From: CG1-02-35-72 sp036170135
GTDB lineage: Bacteria > Bacteroidota > Bacteroidia > Flavobacteriales > Flavobacteriaceae
Assembly: GCA_036170135.1 (NCBI GenBank)
Contig: JAVHOP010000090.1
Span: forward strand, 1 to 64,000
Direction: 5' to 3'
Length of the DNA stretch: 64,000 bases
The position numbers and the translations under genes were made by a program. This document shows, one piece after another, positions 35,985-45,169 of this stretch. The notes beneath the pieces were generated by a model, which was not told the origin of the DNA, ran no database searches, and saw only the letters and a program-made list of their open reading frames with translations. How positions within the stretch are numbered: position 1 is the first letter of the stretch; each line of letters opens with the position of its first letter.

Positions 35985-37388
35985 TCAGTTTTTATTTAAT
36001 AAGCTGAGTTCTTCATCAAAATTAGTTGCCCATAAAACGGTAAATCCGTTCTCTACAATGGCGTTTTTATTTAATAAGATAATGCGTGGCGTTGTTGATG
36101 TTATAAAATTGCGCATCACACAATTTTGAGCTAAATGGAATTGATTTTGTGGTAATAAATAAGTAAATATTTTAGATTTTAGCCATGTTTCTTTATGCTT
36201 ATCAATGTTTATACCTATAAAATTTAGGTTTGGATAGGTTTTTTGTAAGTACAAAATGCGTTTGGATAAATTATCGGTATTAATTAATTTTTCAGACCAA
36301 AAATAGAGAACTGTTTTTTTATTATTGATTATTGAAGATGACAATATTTTTTTGCCTTCAATATTAATGACGTTAAAGTCAAATAGTTTAGTTCCTTTTT
36401 CGATATTTTTATAATCAAACGCCAGTTGTTTTATTTCTGCGACAAATTTGGCGTTATCGCAATGTTTATAAAATAAGTTTAAGGCATTTTCTCTCTGTTT
36501 ATCGGTTAGATCGTGATAAAAAAAGCTGTCGGATATTGTGCGATATAAAAATAAATTCCTTAATTCCTTTTGCTGAATGGCTTCAACAATATTTTCAATC
36601 ATGTTTAAAGAAACATTAGTATCGGGATGCATAAACTTTTTCTCGTAAGCATTATGATGAATAAAAGTATTAATATAATTCCGATAAGGATAAAAATAGA
36701 CTAAACTACTATCGTTAAGATTGATTTGTTTTCTGTATTCATAAAAAGTTGAATCTAAAATTGGCAATGAATCTAAATTAAGTTTCCTTTTAAAATAAAG
36801 GGGATAATTTTCTTTTTTGCTAAAAAGCGAATAGTTTATGGTAACTTGTGCTAATCTATCAAACAAGTCTGATTGTTTGGGTGCATTTTCTTTAAACTGG
36901 TTATAAAGCTTAATTTTTAATTCTTTAACCGAATCTATTTTAGCACTAAATTCTTTTGGTGGCAATAAATAAAATGGACTAAATAGGCGGTCTTCGTCTT
37001 CTTCATTTAAAAATAAACTCATTAAAAAATTGTTGCGTTCGGCACCTTTACCAATAAATGCGAGCGATTCATCAAAATCCCAAGTGTTTAAACGGAGTAT
37101 AATGCTGTCTTTTTGTTCAAAATAGACATATTGATATTCATTGCCGTGGCTAAAGGTGTATAAACCAGGAGTCAATTTATCAAATTTAAATAAAAACTTA
37201 TTGTTTTTATCTAAAGAAGCTGAGTCAAGGTATTTATCATTTTTTAGAAAGTAAACTTTTGATGATTTTGGATTGATTATCTGACCTCCAAAATAAGTAG
37301 CATCATCTTTTTTTTCTTGTTGTTTACAACTATAGAAAAGGATTATAGAAAGTGCAACGCAAAAAAAATATTTAAAAGTATTATTCAT
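35985..37388 (-). CDS. Thioredoxin-fold lipoprotein without redox cysteines
   Basis: A 467-residue lipoprotein from the ATG at 37388 (MNNTFKYFFCVALSIILFYSC), with the lipobox cysteine at 21. A longer reading from 37415 would put an odd hydrophilic stretch before the signal and leave almost no leader after the promoter at 37430. About residues 35-110 resemble the DUF4369-type beta domain common in Bacteroidota. The C-terminal 130 residues have the TlpA/thioredoxin outline (KGTKLFDFNVINIEGK, then VLYFWSEKLI). The usual WCxxC site is replaced by FWSEKL, so no disulfide chemistry is expected; the domain may bind a partner instead. The function is unknown. Confidence 0.75.
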   Translation of the reverse strand: MNNTFKYFFCVALSIILFYSCKQQEKKDDATYFGGQIINPKSSKVYFLKNDKYLDSASLDKNNKFLFKFDKLTPGLYTFSHGNEYQYVYFEQKDSIILRLNTWDFDESLAFIGKGAERNNFLMSLFLNEEDEDRLFSPFYLLPPKEFSAKIDSVKELKIKLYNQFKENAPKQSDLFDRLAQVTINYSLFSKKENYPLYFKRKLNLDSLPILDSTFYEYRKQINLNDSSLVYFYPYRNYINTFIHHNAYEKKFMHPDTNVSLNMIENIVEAIQQKELRNLFLYRTISDSFFYHDLTDKQRENALNLFYKHCDNAKFVAEIKQLAFDYKNIEKGTKLFDFNVINIEGKKILSSSIINNKKTVLYFWSEKLINTDNLSKRILYLQKTYPNLNFIGINIDKHKETWLKSKIFTYLLPQNQFHLAQNCVMRNFITSTTPRIILLNKNAIVENGFTVLWATNFDEELSLLNKN

Positions 37389-37429
37389 AAATTTAATTGA
37401 GCAAAATTCCCACAATTATTAGCTGTTGC

Positions 37430-37437
37430 AAAACTAA
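37430..37437 (-). promoter_or_regulatory. Promoter -7 box of the thioredoxin-like lipoprotein gene
   Basis: CAAAACTA reads TAGTTTTG on the minus strand, an exact match. It gives a leader of about 36 bases to the ATG at 37388. Confidence 0.5.
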
Positions 37438-37517
37438 TGCAATAGCTAAATTATTCTTGTTAATTGGATGTTAAATTATATAAACAGATTTTAACATACA
37501 AAACCTGTCATTTTCAC

Positions 37518-37525
37518 TACTTTTG
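37518..37525 (+). promoter_or_regulatory. Promoter -7 box of the ABC-F gene
   Basis: TACTTTTG, an exact TAnnTTTG match 27 bases before the ATG at 37553. It is divergent from the lipoprotein promoter. Confidence 0.55.
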
Positions 37526-37552
37526 CAAAAAATTTTTACAAAAAGATAAAAA

Positions 37553-39175
37553 ATGTTAACAGTTTCAAATTTATCTGTACAATTTGGCAAACGCATATTG
37601 TTCGACGAAGTAAATACAACCTTTACCCAAGGTAATTGTTATGGTATTATTGGTGCAAATGGTTCTGGTAAATCAACCTTTTTAAAGATTATTTCTGGCG
37701 ATATTGATCCAACTTCTGGACATGTAAGTCTTGAAAAAGGCAAACGTATGTCGGTTTTATCACAAAATCACTTTGCTTTTGATGAGCATTCCGTTTTAGA
37801 AACGGTTTTAATGGGTAATAAGCCTTTATACGATTTAAAAATGACACTCGATGCCATTTATGCCAAACCCGATTTTTCTGAAGAAGATGGTGTTAGAGCA
37901 GGCGAATTGGGTGTCGATTTTGAAGAGATGGGTGGATGGATAGCCGAAAGTAGTGCGGCTACCTTATTATCATCTTTAGATATTAAAGAAGCGTATCACA
38001 ATATTTTGATGAAAGATATTGATGGTAAAGCGAAAGTGCGCGTTTTATTGGCACAGGCTTTATTTGGCAATCCCGATGTTTTGGTAATGGATGAGCCTAC
38101 CAACGATTTAGATTTTGAAACCATTGGATGGCTAGAAAATTTTATTGCAAACTATAATAATACGGTTATCGTGGTATCACACGATAGACACTTTTTAGAT
38201 GCTGTTTGTACCCATGTTTCTGATATTGATTTTGGTAAAATAAATCATTACTCTGGAAATTATTCTTTTTGGTACGAATCGAGTCAGTTAGCAGCAAGAC
38301 AACGCTCTCAACAAAACAAAAAAGCTGAAGAAAAGAAAAAGGAATTAGAGGAATTTATCAGACGCTTTTCTGCCAATGTTGCCAAGTCTAAACAAGCGAC
38401 TAGCCGAAAAAAAATGATTGAAAAATTAAATATTGATGAGATAAAACCATCGAGTAGGAGGTATCCTGCCATTATTTATGATCAAGATCGCGAAGCCGGC
38501 GATCAAATATTAAATATTGAACATTTATCAGGTTCAGTTGATGGTGAAGTGCTTTTTAGTGATTGCCATATCAATTTAAGTAAAGGCGATAAGGTTGCTA
38601 TTATTTCAAAAGATTCGAGAGCTAATACTTTATTTTATGAAATCTTAAATGGCAATATTAAAGCTGATAAAGGTAAATTTAGCTGGGGTATAACTACCAC
38701 ACAAGCCTATTTGCCAGTAGAAAATAGCGATTTTTTTAATGCCGATATTTCGCTTGTAGATTGGTTAAGACAATGGTCTAAAACCGAAGAAGAACGTGAA
38801 GAAGTTTTTATTCGTGGCTTTTTAGGAAAAATGTTGTTTAGCGGTGAAGAAGCCCTAAAATCTTGTAAGGTATTATCTGGTGGCGAAAAGGTACGTTGTA
38901 TGTTGAGCCGAATGATGATGATGAAAGGCAATGTTTTGATGCTTGATGAACCTACAAATCATTTAGATTTAGAGTCGATTCAGGCTTTTAATAATGCTCT
39001 AAATAATTTTAAAGGAACAGTACTTTTTTCAACACACGATCATCAATTTGCACAAACCGTTGCTAATAGAGTAATTGAATTGACGCCAAATGGAATTATT
39101 GACCGATATATGAGTTTTGATGAATATCTGGCTGATGACAAAATAAAAGCTTTACGCGATAAGATGTATCTTTAA
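37553..39175 (+). CDS. ABC-F translation factor with one degenerate ATP site
   Basis: A 540-residue soluble protein with two ABC cassettes joined by an arm/linker (about 240-300, rich in K and E), closest in layout to YbiT. Cassette 1 has Walker A GANGSGKS (34-41) and Walker B VLVMDEPTNDLD, but where LSGGQ should be it has DIDGKAKVRVLLAQ (about 155-168). Cassette 2 has LSGGEKVR (441-448) and LMLDEPTNHLD, but its P-loop reads ISKDSRANTLF (351-361), without GxxxxGKS. ABC-F proteins act on the ribosomal E site. The retained Walker A of cassette 1 and signature of cassette 2 belong to the same composite site, so one site should be active and the other dead. Confidence 0.92.
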   Translation: MLTVSNLSVQFGKRILFDEVNTTFTQGNCYGIIGANGSGKSTFLKIISGDIDPTSGHVSLEKGKRMSVLSQNHFAFDEHSVLETVLMGNKPLYDLKMTLDAIYAKPDFSEEDGVRAGELGVDFEEMGGWIAESSAATLLSSLDIKEAYHNILMKDIDGKAKVRVLLAQALFGNPDVLVMDEPTNDLDFETIGWLENFIANYNNTVIVVSHDRHFLDAVCTHVSDIDFGKINHYSGNYSFWYESSQLAARQRSQQNKKAEEKKKELEEFIRRFSANVAKSKQATSRKKMIEKLNIDEIKPSSRRYPAIIYDQDREAGDQILNIEHLSGSVDGEVLFSDCHINLSKGDKVAIISKDSRANTLFYEILNGNIKADKGKFSWGITTTQAYLPVENSDFFNADISLVDWLRQWSKTEEEREEVFIRGFLGKMLFSGEEALKSCKVLSGGEKVRCMLSRMMMMKGNVLMLDEPTNHLDLESIQAFNNALNNFKGTVLFSTHDHQFAQTVANRVIELTPNGIIDRYMSFDEYLADDKIKALRDKMYL

Positions 39176-39213
39176 CTAAAAACACGAGCTATTGTTTGGG
39201 TTTTTTAAAGTTA

Positions 39214-39702
39214 TTATTCACCACCTGGTCTATTATTAGGATTCCTTTTTGGGTCTTGAAGTCGTTGCAATAAATGTCTGTTAAAATCATCCTCAGCTTT
39301 ATAAAGTTTCAATATTTTTTTTGCCGACATAATTTCAAGGAGTTGTTTGTTTAAATCTGTTTTAGCATTAATAATAGCCTTATCAACTTCTAGAAATTCA
39401 TTTAAAAGATTCTTTGCATCTTTTTCTGAAATCACATCTGCGTTATTAAGATCTTCTACTTTTTTTCTAAGTTCCCTTGCTTTTTTAAAGCGTAAATCCA
39501 TTATTTTAGAATCATAAACATTATAAACAGGCCAAAATTTTTCAGCTTCTTTTGAAGTTAATTCTAAGGCATCTGTTATAAAGCCAGTTTTCAGGGCTTT
39601 AATTTTTTCGTTGTTTTTGAATCCGTGAGCAGTGCCTTGTTGAGCTTGTAAGTTTGAAGTTAAATATAAAAAGAAAACGAATATTGTCAATAGTTTTTTC
39701 AT
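39214..39702 (-). CDS. Periplasmic Spy/CpxP-like protein, sensor of ECF sigma system
   Basis: A 162-residue protein with a signal peptide (cleavage near LQAQ, residue 21) followed by an all-helical, highly charged domain: KTGFITDALELTSKEAEKFWPVY, reminiscent of the LTxxQ helices of Spy/CpxP. It lies 4 bases downstream of the anti-sigma gene and completes a sigma/anti-sigma/periplasmic-sensor cassette often seen in Flavobacteriia. It probably reports envelope state to the anti-sigma protein, by analogy with Spy/CpxP and CnrX. Direct evidence is lacking. Confidence 0.7.
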   Translation of the reverse strand: MKKLLTIFVFFLYLTSNLQAQQGTAHGFKNNEKIKALKTGFITDALELTSKEAEKFWPVYNVYDSKIMDLRFKKARELRKKVEDLNNADVISEKDAKNLLNEFLEVDKAIINAKTDLNKQLLEIMSAKKILKLYKAEDDFNRHLLQRLQDPKRNPNNRPGGE

Positions 39703-39706
39703 AGTT

Positions 39707-40216
39707 TTAATTGTTTGTCATAAGTTCATCAAGATTTGTTTGATTTAAATAGCTTTCTAATTTTGAATCTTCCATAGGAGTGATATTATTAGAAAGTGTG
39801 GTAAAATCATCATCATTTAGTAGTTCTCCCAAATTATAGCCATTAGCATAATCGGGTTCTAAGGCTAAATAGTTATCAATATTTGTGTCATCTAAGCTTT
39901 CAAAAGTAACAGCATTAGGTTTATTTATAAAGTTTAAACCGATAAATAGAACCACCGATGCTGCAGCTGCAAATGGTAAGATGCGTTTTAACAGCAGCTT
40001 TTTTAAATTGATAACTTTAACTTCGGGTTTGTTTTCTATATTGAGTTTGGTTAGAATTTTCGAGTCTAATGTTTTGAAATAATCTTTTGGAATATCATGA
40101 ATTACTTTTGATAAAACAGTAGATTCTACATACTCAAAATAACCATTTGGAACTGTAAAACCTGCATTTTTGAGGTTCAAATCTATTAGTTTAATATGTT
40201 TTTTAATGGGTTTCAT
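39707..40216 (-). CDS. Putative membrane-anchored anti-sigma factor
   Basis: A 169-residue protein with one central membrane segment (ILPFAAAASVVLFIGLNFI, about 80-98), a lysine-rich cytoplasmic N-terminus and an acidic C-terminus outside the membrane (NNITPMEDSKLESYLNQ). I see no zinc-finger anti-sigma motif. The role is inferred from topology and from its place between the ECF sigma gene (32 bases upstream) and the periplasmic sensor gene. Confidence 0.65.
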   Translation of the reverse strand: MKPIKKHIKLIDLNLKNAGFTVPNGYFEYVESTVLSKVIHDIPKDYFKTLDSKILTKLNIENKPEVKVINLKKLLLKRILPFAAAASVVLFIGLNFINKPNAVTFESLDDTNIDNYLALEPDYANGYNLGELLNDDDFTTLSNNITPMEDSKLESYLNQTNLDELMTNN

Positions 40217-40248
40217 TTGGCTTTTAGACTGACTTTAAATAAAATAGT

Positions 40249-40791
40249 TTAATGATGAGTTAAATAGTTTTCAATTTTTTTTACAGCAAGATGATAGGAC
40301 GCTTTTAAGGCCCCAACCGAAGTCCCTAAAACCGCTGACATCGATTCATATTTCATTTCTTCAAAATATTTCATATTAAAGACCAATTGTTGTTTTTGTG
40401 GCAATAACGCTAAAGCCTTTTGTAATTTTTCTTGAATTTCATCGCCGCTAAAATAACTATCGGCATATAAGTTATCGGCCAATTTAAAATTGACTTCATC
40501 AATTGTAATGTGTTGTTGTTTGGCTAACTTTTTTAGATAGGTAATAGATTCATTGGTTGCAATGCGATATAACCACGAATACAGTTTACTGTCTCCTTTA
40601 AAACTGCCGATGTTTTGATAAACTTTTATAAAGGTGTTTTGCAAGATATCGTCGGTATCATCGTGGGTTTTTACAATGTTGCGGATATGCCAATATAGTC
40701 GTTCCTTGTTCTCGTGTAAAAGCTTTTTAAATGCTTCATCTTGAGTTTTTGGATTTTGTAAATCGGCTATTAGTTGCTTTTCGCTTTCCAA
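40249..40791 (-). CDS. ECF-type RNA polymerase sigma factor
   Basis: A 180-residue sigma-70 family protein with region 2 (about 28-95: DDTDDILQNTFIKVYQNI, then LYSWLYRIATNESITYLKK) and region 4 (about 118-175: LALLPQKQQLVFNMKYFEEMKYESMSAVLGTSVGALKASYH). It lacks regions 1 and 3. The start is TTG at 40791; an in-frame TAG lies 2 codons upstream and no ATG is near. An inverted repeat (40793-40817) sits directly in front of the start. The gene leads the sigma/anti-sigma/sensor cassette. The TonB receptor and M23 genes upstream may be part of its regulon, but this is a guess. Confidence 0.9.
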   Translation of the reverse strand: MESEKQLIADLQNPKTQDEAFKKLLHENKERLYWHIRNIVKTHDDTDDILQNTFIKVYQNIGSFKGDSKLYSWLYRIATNESITYLKKLAKQQHITIDEVNFKLADNLYADSYFSGDEIQEKLQKALALLPQKQQLVFNMKYFEEMKYESMSAVLGTSVGALKASYHLAVKKIENYLTHH

Positions 40792-40792
40792 A

Positions 40793-40817
40793 GTCTAAAA
40801 TAAATTTGGTTTTAGAC
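40793..40817 (-). promoter_or_regulatory. Inverted repeat abutting the TTG start of the sigma gene
   Basis: GTCTAAAA and TTTTAGAC (8 bp perfect, 9-base loop) end 1 base before the TTG start codon. It could be an operator, a terminator remnant of the upstream receptor gene or an RNA hairpin limiting translation. Confidence 0.45.
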
Positions 40818-40836
40818 CTCTAATTTACATAAAGGT

Positions 40837-43293
40837 TTAAAAAGAAATATCCATAGTGATGTTAAAAACGCGTCCCGTCAATCTATTTGGAACTGCAAAC
40901 GATAATTTTGAGGAAGCATCTCTAACCCAAGTGTTAGAAATGGTATTTTGGACATCAAAAAGGTTAAAAATTTCAAAACCAACAGAAAATTCCTTTGCGT
41001 GCATGCGTTTCAAATAGTAGGAAGGTCTTGAATTACCAACTAAATTGTACGAAATGCCAATATCGGCACGTTTATAATCCGGTAAACGGTTTTGGAAAAG
41101 ATAAGGATCGGCATAAGCCGGCGAGCCACCTGGCACGCCCGTATTGTAAACCAAATTGAGGTACATTTTTATATTGGGATAGTTTGGCACGTAATCTTGA
41201 AAAAGCATCGCAAATTTAAAGCGTTGGTCGGTTGGCCTGTCAATAAAACCTCTATCGTCAATATTTTCTTGGGTTTTTAAATAGCCCATGCTAATCCACG
41301 ATTCGGTTCCCGGAACAAATTCGCCATTTAATCTTAAATCAAGCCCGGTTGCATAAGCTTTAGCATTGTTTTTTGCGCTGTAGCGGATGCGCACATTTTC
41401 TACCGTAAACGGATTGACTTGTGTGATATTTTTATAATAGAGTTCGGTTGAAAGCTTAAAAGGTCTGTCAAACAGTTTTAAACTATAATCATTGCTTAGA
41501 ACCAAATGAAAAGCTTTTTGTGCCTTGACTTCTGCTTGAATTTGCCCTGAGGAATCTCGCAATTCTCTGTAAAATGGCGGTTGTTGGTAAATGCCTGTTG
41601 CTATCTTAAAGAGCATATCTTTTTTCCAATTGGGTTTGATTGAAAATTGTGCTCTCGGACTGATAATTATTTGATTTTTAGACTTTAAATTATTCGTATT
41701 AACGTTCCAACTTTGTGCCCTAAAACCAAAATTGTACCAAATTTGGGTATCGTTTAAATAATCGATTTTACTAAATTGAGCAAAACCCATCAGTCTGTTT
41801 ATGGTTACATTATTAAAGGCTCTGGTATTTTTAAAAGGTACAATTGGTCCATTATAAGGCAAATAAGGTTGGTCATTTTGAGGTATAAAATGGGGCGGTC
41901 TGATTGAAAAACCTGCCGAATCAATCACTTCCCATTCAATAATTCGGTCTTTTATATTTTCGGTTTGATATTTTATGCCAGCTTCAAAATGATTATTATC
42001 TTTTAAATAAGCTCCTTTAAATTCAATATTTTTTATAAAGGCGTCTAAATCGTTTCGCGCATGGTTTAATTGAGAGCCAATAGCTATAGATGATTCGACC
42101 TTGCCAAAATTACTAGAGCCAAAATCGGCATTTACTTCGCCTATATTATAAAATGCAAAAGTGTCAAAATGCTCTTCTTCTTGTGTGTTATAAGCTGAAG
42201 TAGTTATATTAAAATTCAAGAAGTCGGAATAAATATAAGTTCCTTTTAAAGCACCAAAAGCAGTTAAATATTGGTCTTTTTCGCGACCATCGTAATTCAC
42301 AATAAGCGCTACCGGATTAGCTATAGTTCCAAAATTTGAAATGCGCGTTATCGGTTTATCGTTATAGTTATTCAAACTGAAGTTCCCTAAAAAATCGATT
42401 GTTAATTTTGGGTTTGCCGTATAACTAAAGTACGATTGAAAATCGGTAAAATTTGGTTTTAAATTGCCATTTTGATCGCCACTATTTACTAACAAACTAT
42501 TGTTTCGATACCTAAATCCAATTAAACTTGATAACCGATTATTTAATAATAAATCTTCATAAGTTAAGTTAGCTCCCAAAAAACTTCCATTTGCATTAAG
42601 TGAAAATTGTTGTGGCTTTTTATATGTAATATCGAGTACAGACGACATTTTATCGCCGTATTTAGCCTGAAATCCACCTGCCGAAAAATAAATATTTTGT
42701 GTTAAAAAAGGATTTAGAAAGCTCAAACCTTCTTGATTGCCAGAGCGAACTAAAAATGGGCGATAGACTTCTATGTTGTTTACATAAACTAAATTTTCAT
42801 CAAAATTTCCACCTCTTACATTGTATTGTGTGCTCAGTTCGTTATTAGAATTGACACCGGGAAGTGTTTTTAAAACATTTTCAATTCCGGCATTTGCACC
42901 AGGAATTTTGATAGTGTTTTTAGATTTTATTTTTACGAGTCCTTGTGCTTGCTTTTTGGTTTCTTTAATTTCAACTTCCGAAATTTGTTCCATTTTTAAC
43001 TGCATTTTAACCGGAAAATAAACGGTTCTATTATTTAAAATGCGCACATGTTTGCTAAAACTTATGTAAGAAAGATGGCTAAAAGTAAGGTATATATCGG
43101 TGTTTCCGGGAACTTTTAAATTATATAAACCTTGTGCATCTGTAGTAATTCCTTTTTTGCCATAGCTTACCGTTACACCATCAATTGGTTTTCCATCAAC
43201 ATCAGTTACAACGCCTTTTATAGTTGAGAATTGTGCGTGTACACCAACTTGTAAAAGTAAAGACAAAAGGCTTATAAATAAAGATTTTTTCAA
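40837..43293 (-). CDS. TonB-dependent receptor with carboxypeptidase-like domain
   Basis: An 818-residue outer-membrane receptor: signal peptide (to about VHAQ, residue 21), carboxypeptidase-D regulatory-like domain (about 22-105, beginning STIKGVVTDVDGKPIDGVTV), plug domain (about 115-235, with GVNSNNELSTQYNVRGGNFDEN), and a barrel ending in a C-terminal aromatic-rich strand (RVFNITMDISF). No SusD partner is adjacent, so it is not a classic SusCD pair. It follows the M23 peptidase gene by 5 bases and is cotranscribed with it. The substrate is unknown. Confidence 0.9.
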   Translation of the reverse strand: MKKSLFISLLSLLLQVGVHAQFSTIKGVVTDVDGKPIDGVTVSYGKKGITTDAQGLYNLKVPGNTDIYLTFSHLSYISFSKHVRILNNRTVYFPVKMQLKMEQISEVEIKETKKQAQGLVKIKSKNTIKIPGANAGIENVLKTLPGVNSNNELSTQYNVRGGNFDENLVYVNNIEVYRPFLVRSGNQEGLSFLNPFLTQNIYFSAGGFQAKYGDKMSSVLDITYKKPQQFSLNANGSFLGANLTYEDLLLNNRLSSLIGFRYRNNSLLVNSGDQNGNLKPNFTDFQSYFSYTANPKLTIDFLGNFSLNNYNDKPITRISNFGTIANPVALIVNYDGREKDQYLTAFGALKGTYIYSDFLNFNITTSAYNTQEEEHFDTFAFYNIGEVNADFGSSNFGKVESSIAIGSQLNHARNDLDAFIKNIEFKGAYLKDNNHFEAGIKYQTENIKDRIIEWEVIDSAGFSIRPPHFIPQNDQPYLPYNGPIVPFKNTRAFNNVTINRLMGFAQFSKIDYLNDTQIWYNFGFRAQSWNVNTNNLKSKNQIIISPRAQFSIKPNWKKDMLFKIATGIYQQPPFYRELRDSSGQIQAEVKAQKAFHLVLSNDYSLKLFDRPFKLSTELYYKNITQVNPFTVENVRIRYSAKNNAKAYATGLDLRLNGEFVPGTESWISMGYLKTQENIDDRGFIDRPTDQRFKFAMLFQDYVPNYPNIKMYLNLVYNTGVPGGSPAYADPYLFQNRLPDYKRADIGISYNLVGNSRPSYYLKRMHAKEFSVGFEIFNLFDVQNTISNTWVRDASSKLSFAVPNRLTGRVFNITMDISF

Positions 43294-43298
43294 ATGTT

Positions 43299-44999
43299 CT
43301 AATTGTTTTTTCTAGAAAAATTAGCTGAATAAACAGAGGTATTTCCAACATTATCTGTAACGATTAATTTGAATACATGTTTTGTGGTTTCAAAATTTTT
43401 ATCACTAAAATCAAAAGTCAATTCATTTTTTTTAGGTTCGTATTCCATTAAAATCCATTCATCATCAATAAAAGCATTGTAACTTTTTATGCCAGTACCA
43501 GAATCGGATATAGCGAATTTTAAAAAATGATAATTTGTAAGCCATTGACCATCTTTAAAATTTATTGGTTTAATTGTTGGATTTGAGGTATCTTTTTTAA
43601 GCCCATAAGTTCCTAAAAAGCGCAATGACGCCGAAATTTTATTTCCCCTTATAACAGTTGGAATATAAGTTGCGTAGTTATTATTGATAAAATTGGCAAC
43701 GTAATATTTTGATATATCGGGATAATTTAAGGTGTCAACTTTAAAAGTAATTGTAAAATTTCTATCTAAAGGTTGCTTATTTTTGTCAATAAATGCGGTA
43801 TTATTTTTAACTTTAAAGTCTAAGTAAAAATCTTTATAAAACGTATTTTCAGAAAACTCGACACTAATATTTTCTATCTCAAATTTGTTATATAATTTAT
43901 TGTTAATAAAATAAGGTGAAGTAAAAATAGGATTTTTATTTAAAATAGTATCTTTTTTTCCTTTAATAGGAATTATAATTTGAGCTGTATTATCTTGAAA
44001 ATCTTTCGATTTGATTTTGATATCATAGGATTCTCCATCTTTAATTGTGAGTTTGCCGGAGCCTAAACTTTGGTCGTAAATTTTTAATTTGTTTTTAGGT
44101 TCGATAAAGCATTTTTGTACGGTTTCTTTTCTTTTAATAAACGCATCAAAATCTAGAAGTAGGTTGATGTATTTAGTTTCCGGAAAAGCAAATCTATTGA
44201 TAGAATGATGGAAAGTTAAGGTGTCGTTTTTAGTTAAAGACAAATCGTAGTTTCCATTTTTATTAAATGCAGCATCTTGGCGATCGCTTGTGCTAATGCC
44301 AAAACCTATTAACCCATAAGCCGTGATATTATTGGCTAAATAGTTTCCATCCGGCAAGGTTTTAAAATGTACTGCCACAGGCAAATTAGATTGATTAATT
44401 TGCGAAGTGTCGTTGAGCGGATAGGCTACAAGTTTAGAAATAATGGGTTTAATATGGTCTGGTACATCGTATCCAAAAAGTAAGGGGTTAATAGTTTCTT
44501 CGGTCTGGGTGCTTCTCAATTCAAAGTGCAAATGCGGTCCGCCTGAACTTCCTGTATCTCCAGAAAATGCAATCGGTTGGTTTTTAGATACGACCAACTC
44601 GTCTTTTCTCAAGAATAATTCAACTTCGTAAGACTTTTGATTATATTGTTGTTTTTTGAGATAAGCTTCAATTTTTGGAGTAAACTTTTTTAAATGACCA
44701 TAAACACTGGTAAAACCATTTGGATGGGTAACGTAGATGGCTTTTCCTAAACCCCAAGCTTGAATTCTAATTCTAGAAACATAGCCATCGGCAACCGAGT
44801 TTACAGCATAGCCCTGTTCGCCTCTTGTTTTAATATCAAGACCTGAATGAAAATGATTGTTCCGCAACTCGCCAAAATTACCAGCTAAAATTAGCGGTAA
44901 ATCCATAGGTTTACCAAAATAATTTTTGGGATATTTTTGTTGGGCATAAGTTTGGAAAGTTATAAAAGTCAGTAATAAAAAAAGGATTCTATAGCCCAT
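43299..44999 (-). CDS. M23 family metallopeptidase (LytM domain)
   Basis: A 566-residue protein with a signal peptide (to about TYAQ, residue 19). The LytM/peptidase M23 domain lies near the N-terminus (about 30-170) with the zinc ligands in NHFHSGLDI and the catalytic HLHFELRS. The remaining 390 residues are beta-rich. It probably cuts peptidoglycan cross-links in the periplasm or serves as a scaffold for such enzymes. The downstream TonB receptor gene starts 5 bases later. All zinc-site residues appear present, so activity is likely. Confidence 0.88.
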   Translation of the reverse strand: MGYRILFLLLTFITFQTYAQQKYPKNYFGKPMDLPLILAGNFGELRNNHFHSGLDIKTRGEQGYAVNSVADGYVSRIRIQAWGLGKAIYVTHPNGFTSVYGHLKKFTPKIEAYLKKQQYNQKSYEVELFLRKDELVVSKNQPIAFSGDTGSSGGPHLHFELRSTQTEETINPLLFGYDVPDHIKPIISKLVAYPLNDTSQINQSNLPVAVHFKTLPDGNYLANNITAYGLIGFGISTSDRQDAAFNKNGNYDLSLTKNDTLTFHHSINRFAFPETKYINLLLDFDAFIKRKETVQKCFIEPKNKLKIYDQSLGSGKLTIKDGESYDIKIKSKDFQDNTAQIIIPIKGKKDTILNKNPIFTSPYFINNKLYNKFEIENISVEFSENTFYKDFYLDFKVKNNTAFIDKNKQPLDRNFTITFKVDTLNYPDISKYYVANFINNNYATYIPTVIRGNKISASLRFLGTYGLKKDTSNPTIKPINFKDGQWLTNYHFLKFAISDSGTGIKSYNAFIDDEWILMEYEPKKNELTFDFSDKNFETTKHVFKLIVTDNVGNTSVYSANFSRKNN

Positions 45000-45111
45000 T
45001 TAAATCGGTATAATAATTAATATTTATAAAAGTAAAAATAGGAATAATAGACTTTATTATACCCATAAAATTTCAAAATTTGAAATAATTTAAAAATAGC
45101 TCTTAAAACCC

Positions 45112-45142
45112 TTGCTATATTGCAAAACAGTTGCTAAATTTG
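45112..45142 (+). promoter_or_regulatory. Promoter of zapB-like-zapA
   Basis: TTGC (45112-45115), 19 bases, then TAAATTTG (45135-45142): both the -33 and -7 elements are in place, 27 bases before the start codon. Confidence 0.65.
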
Positions 45143-45169
45143 TGGATATAAGTTTACAGTTTTTGATGG

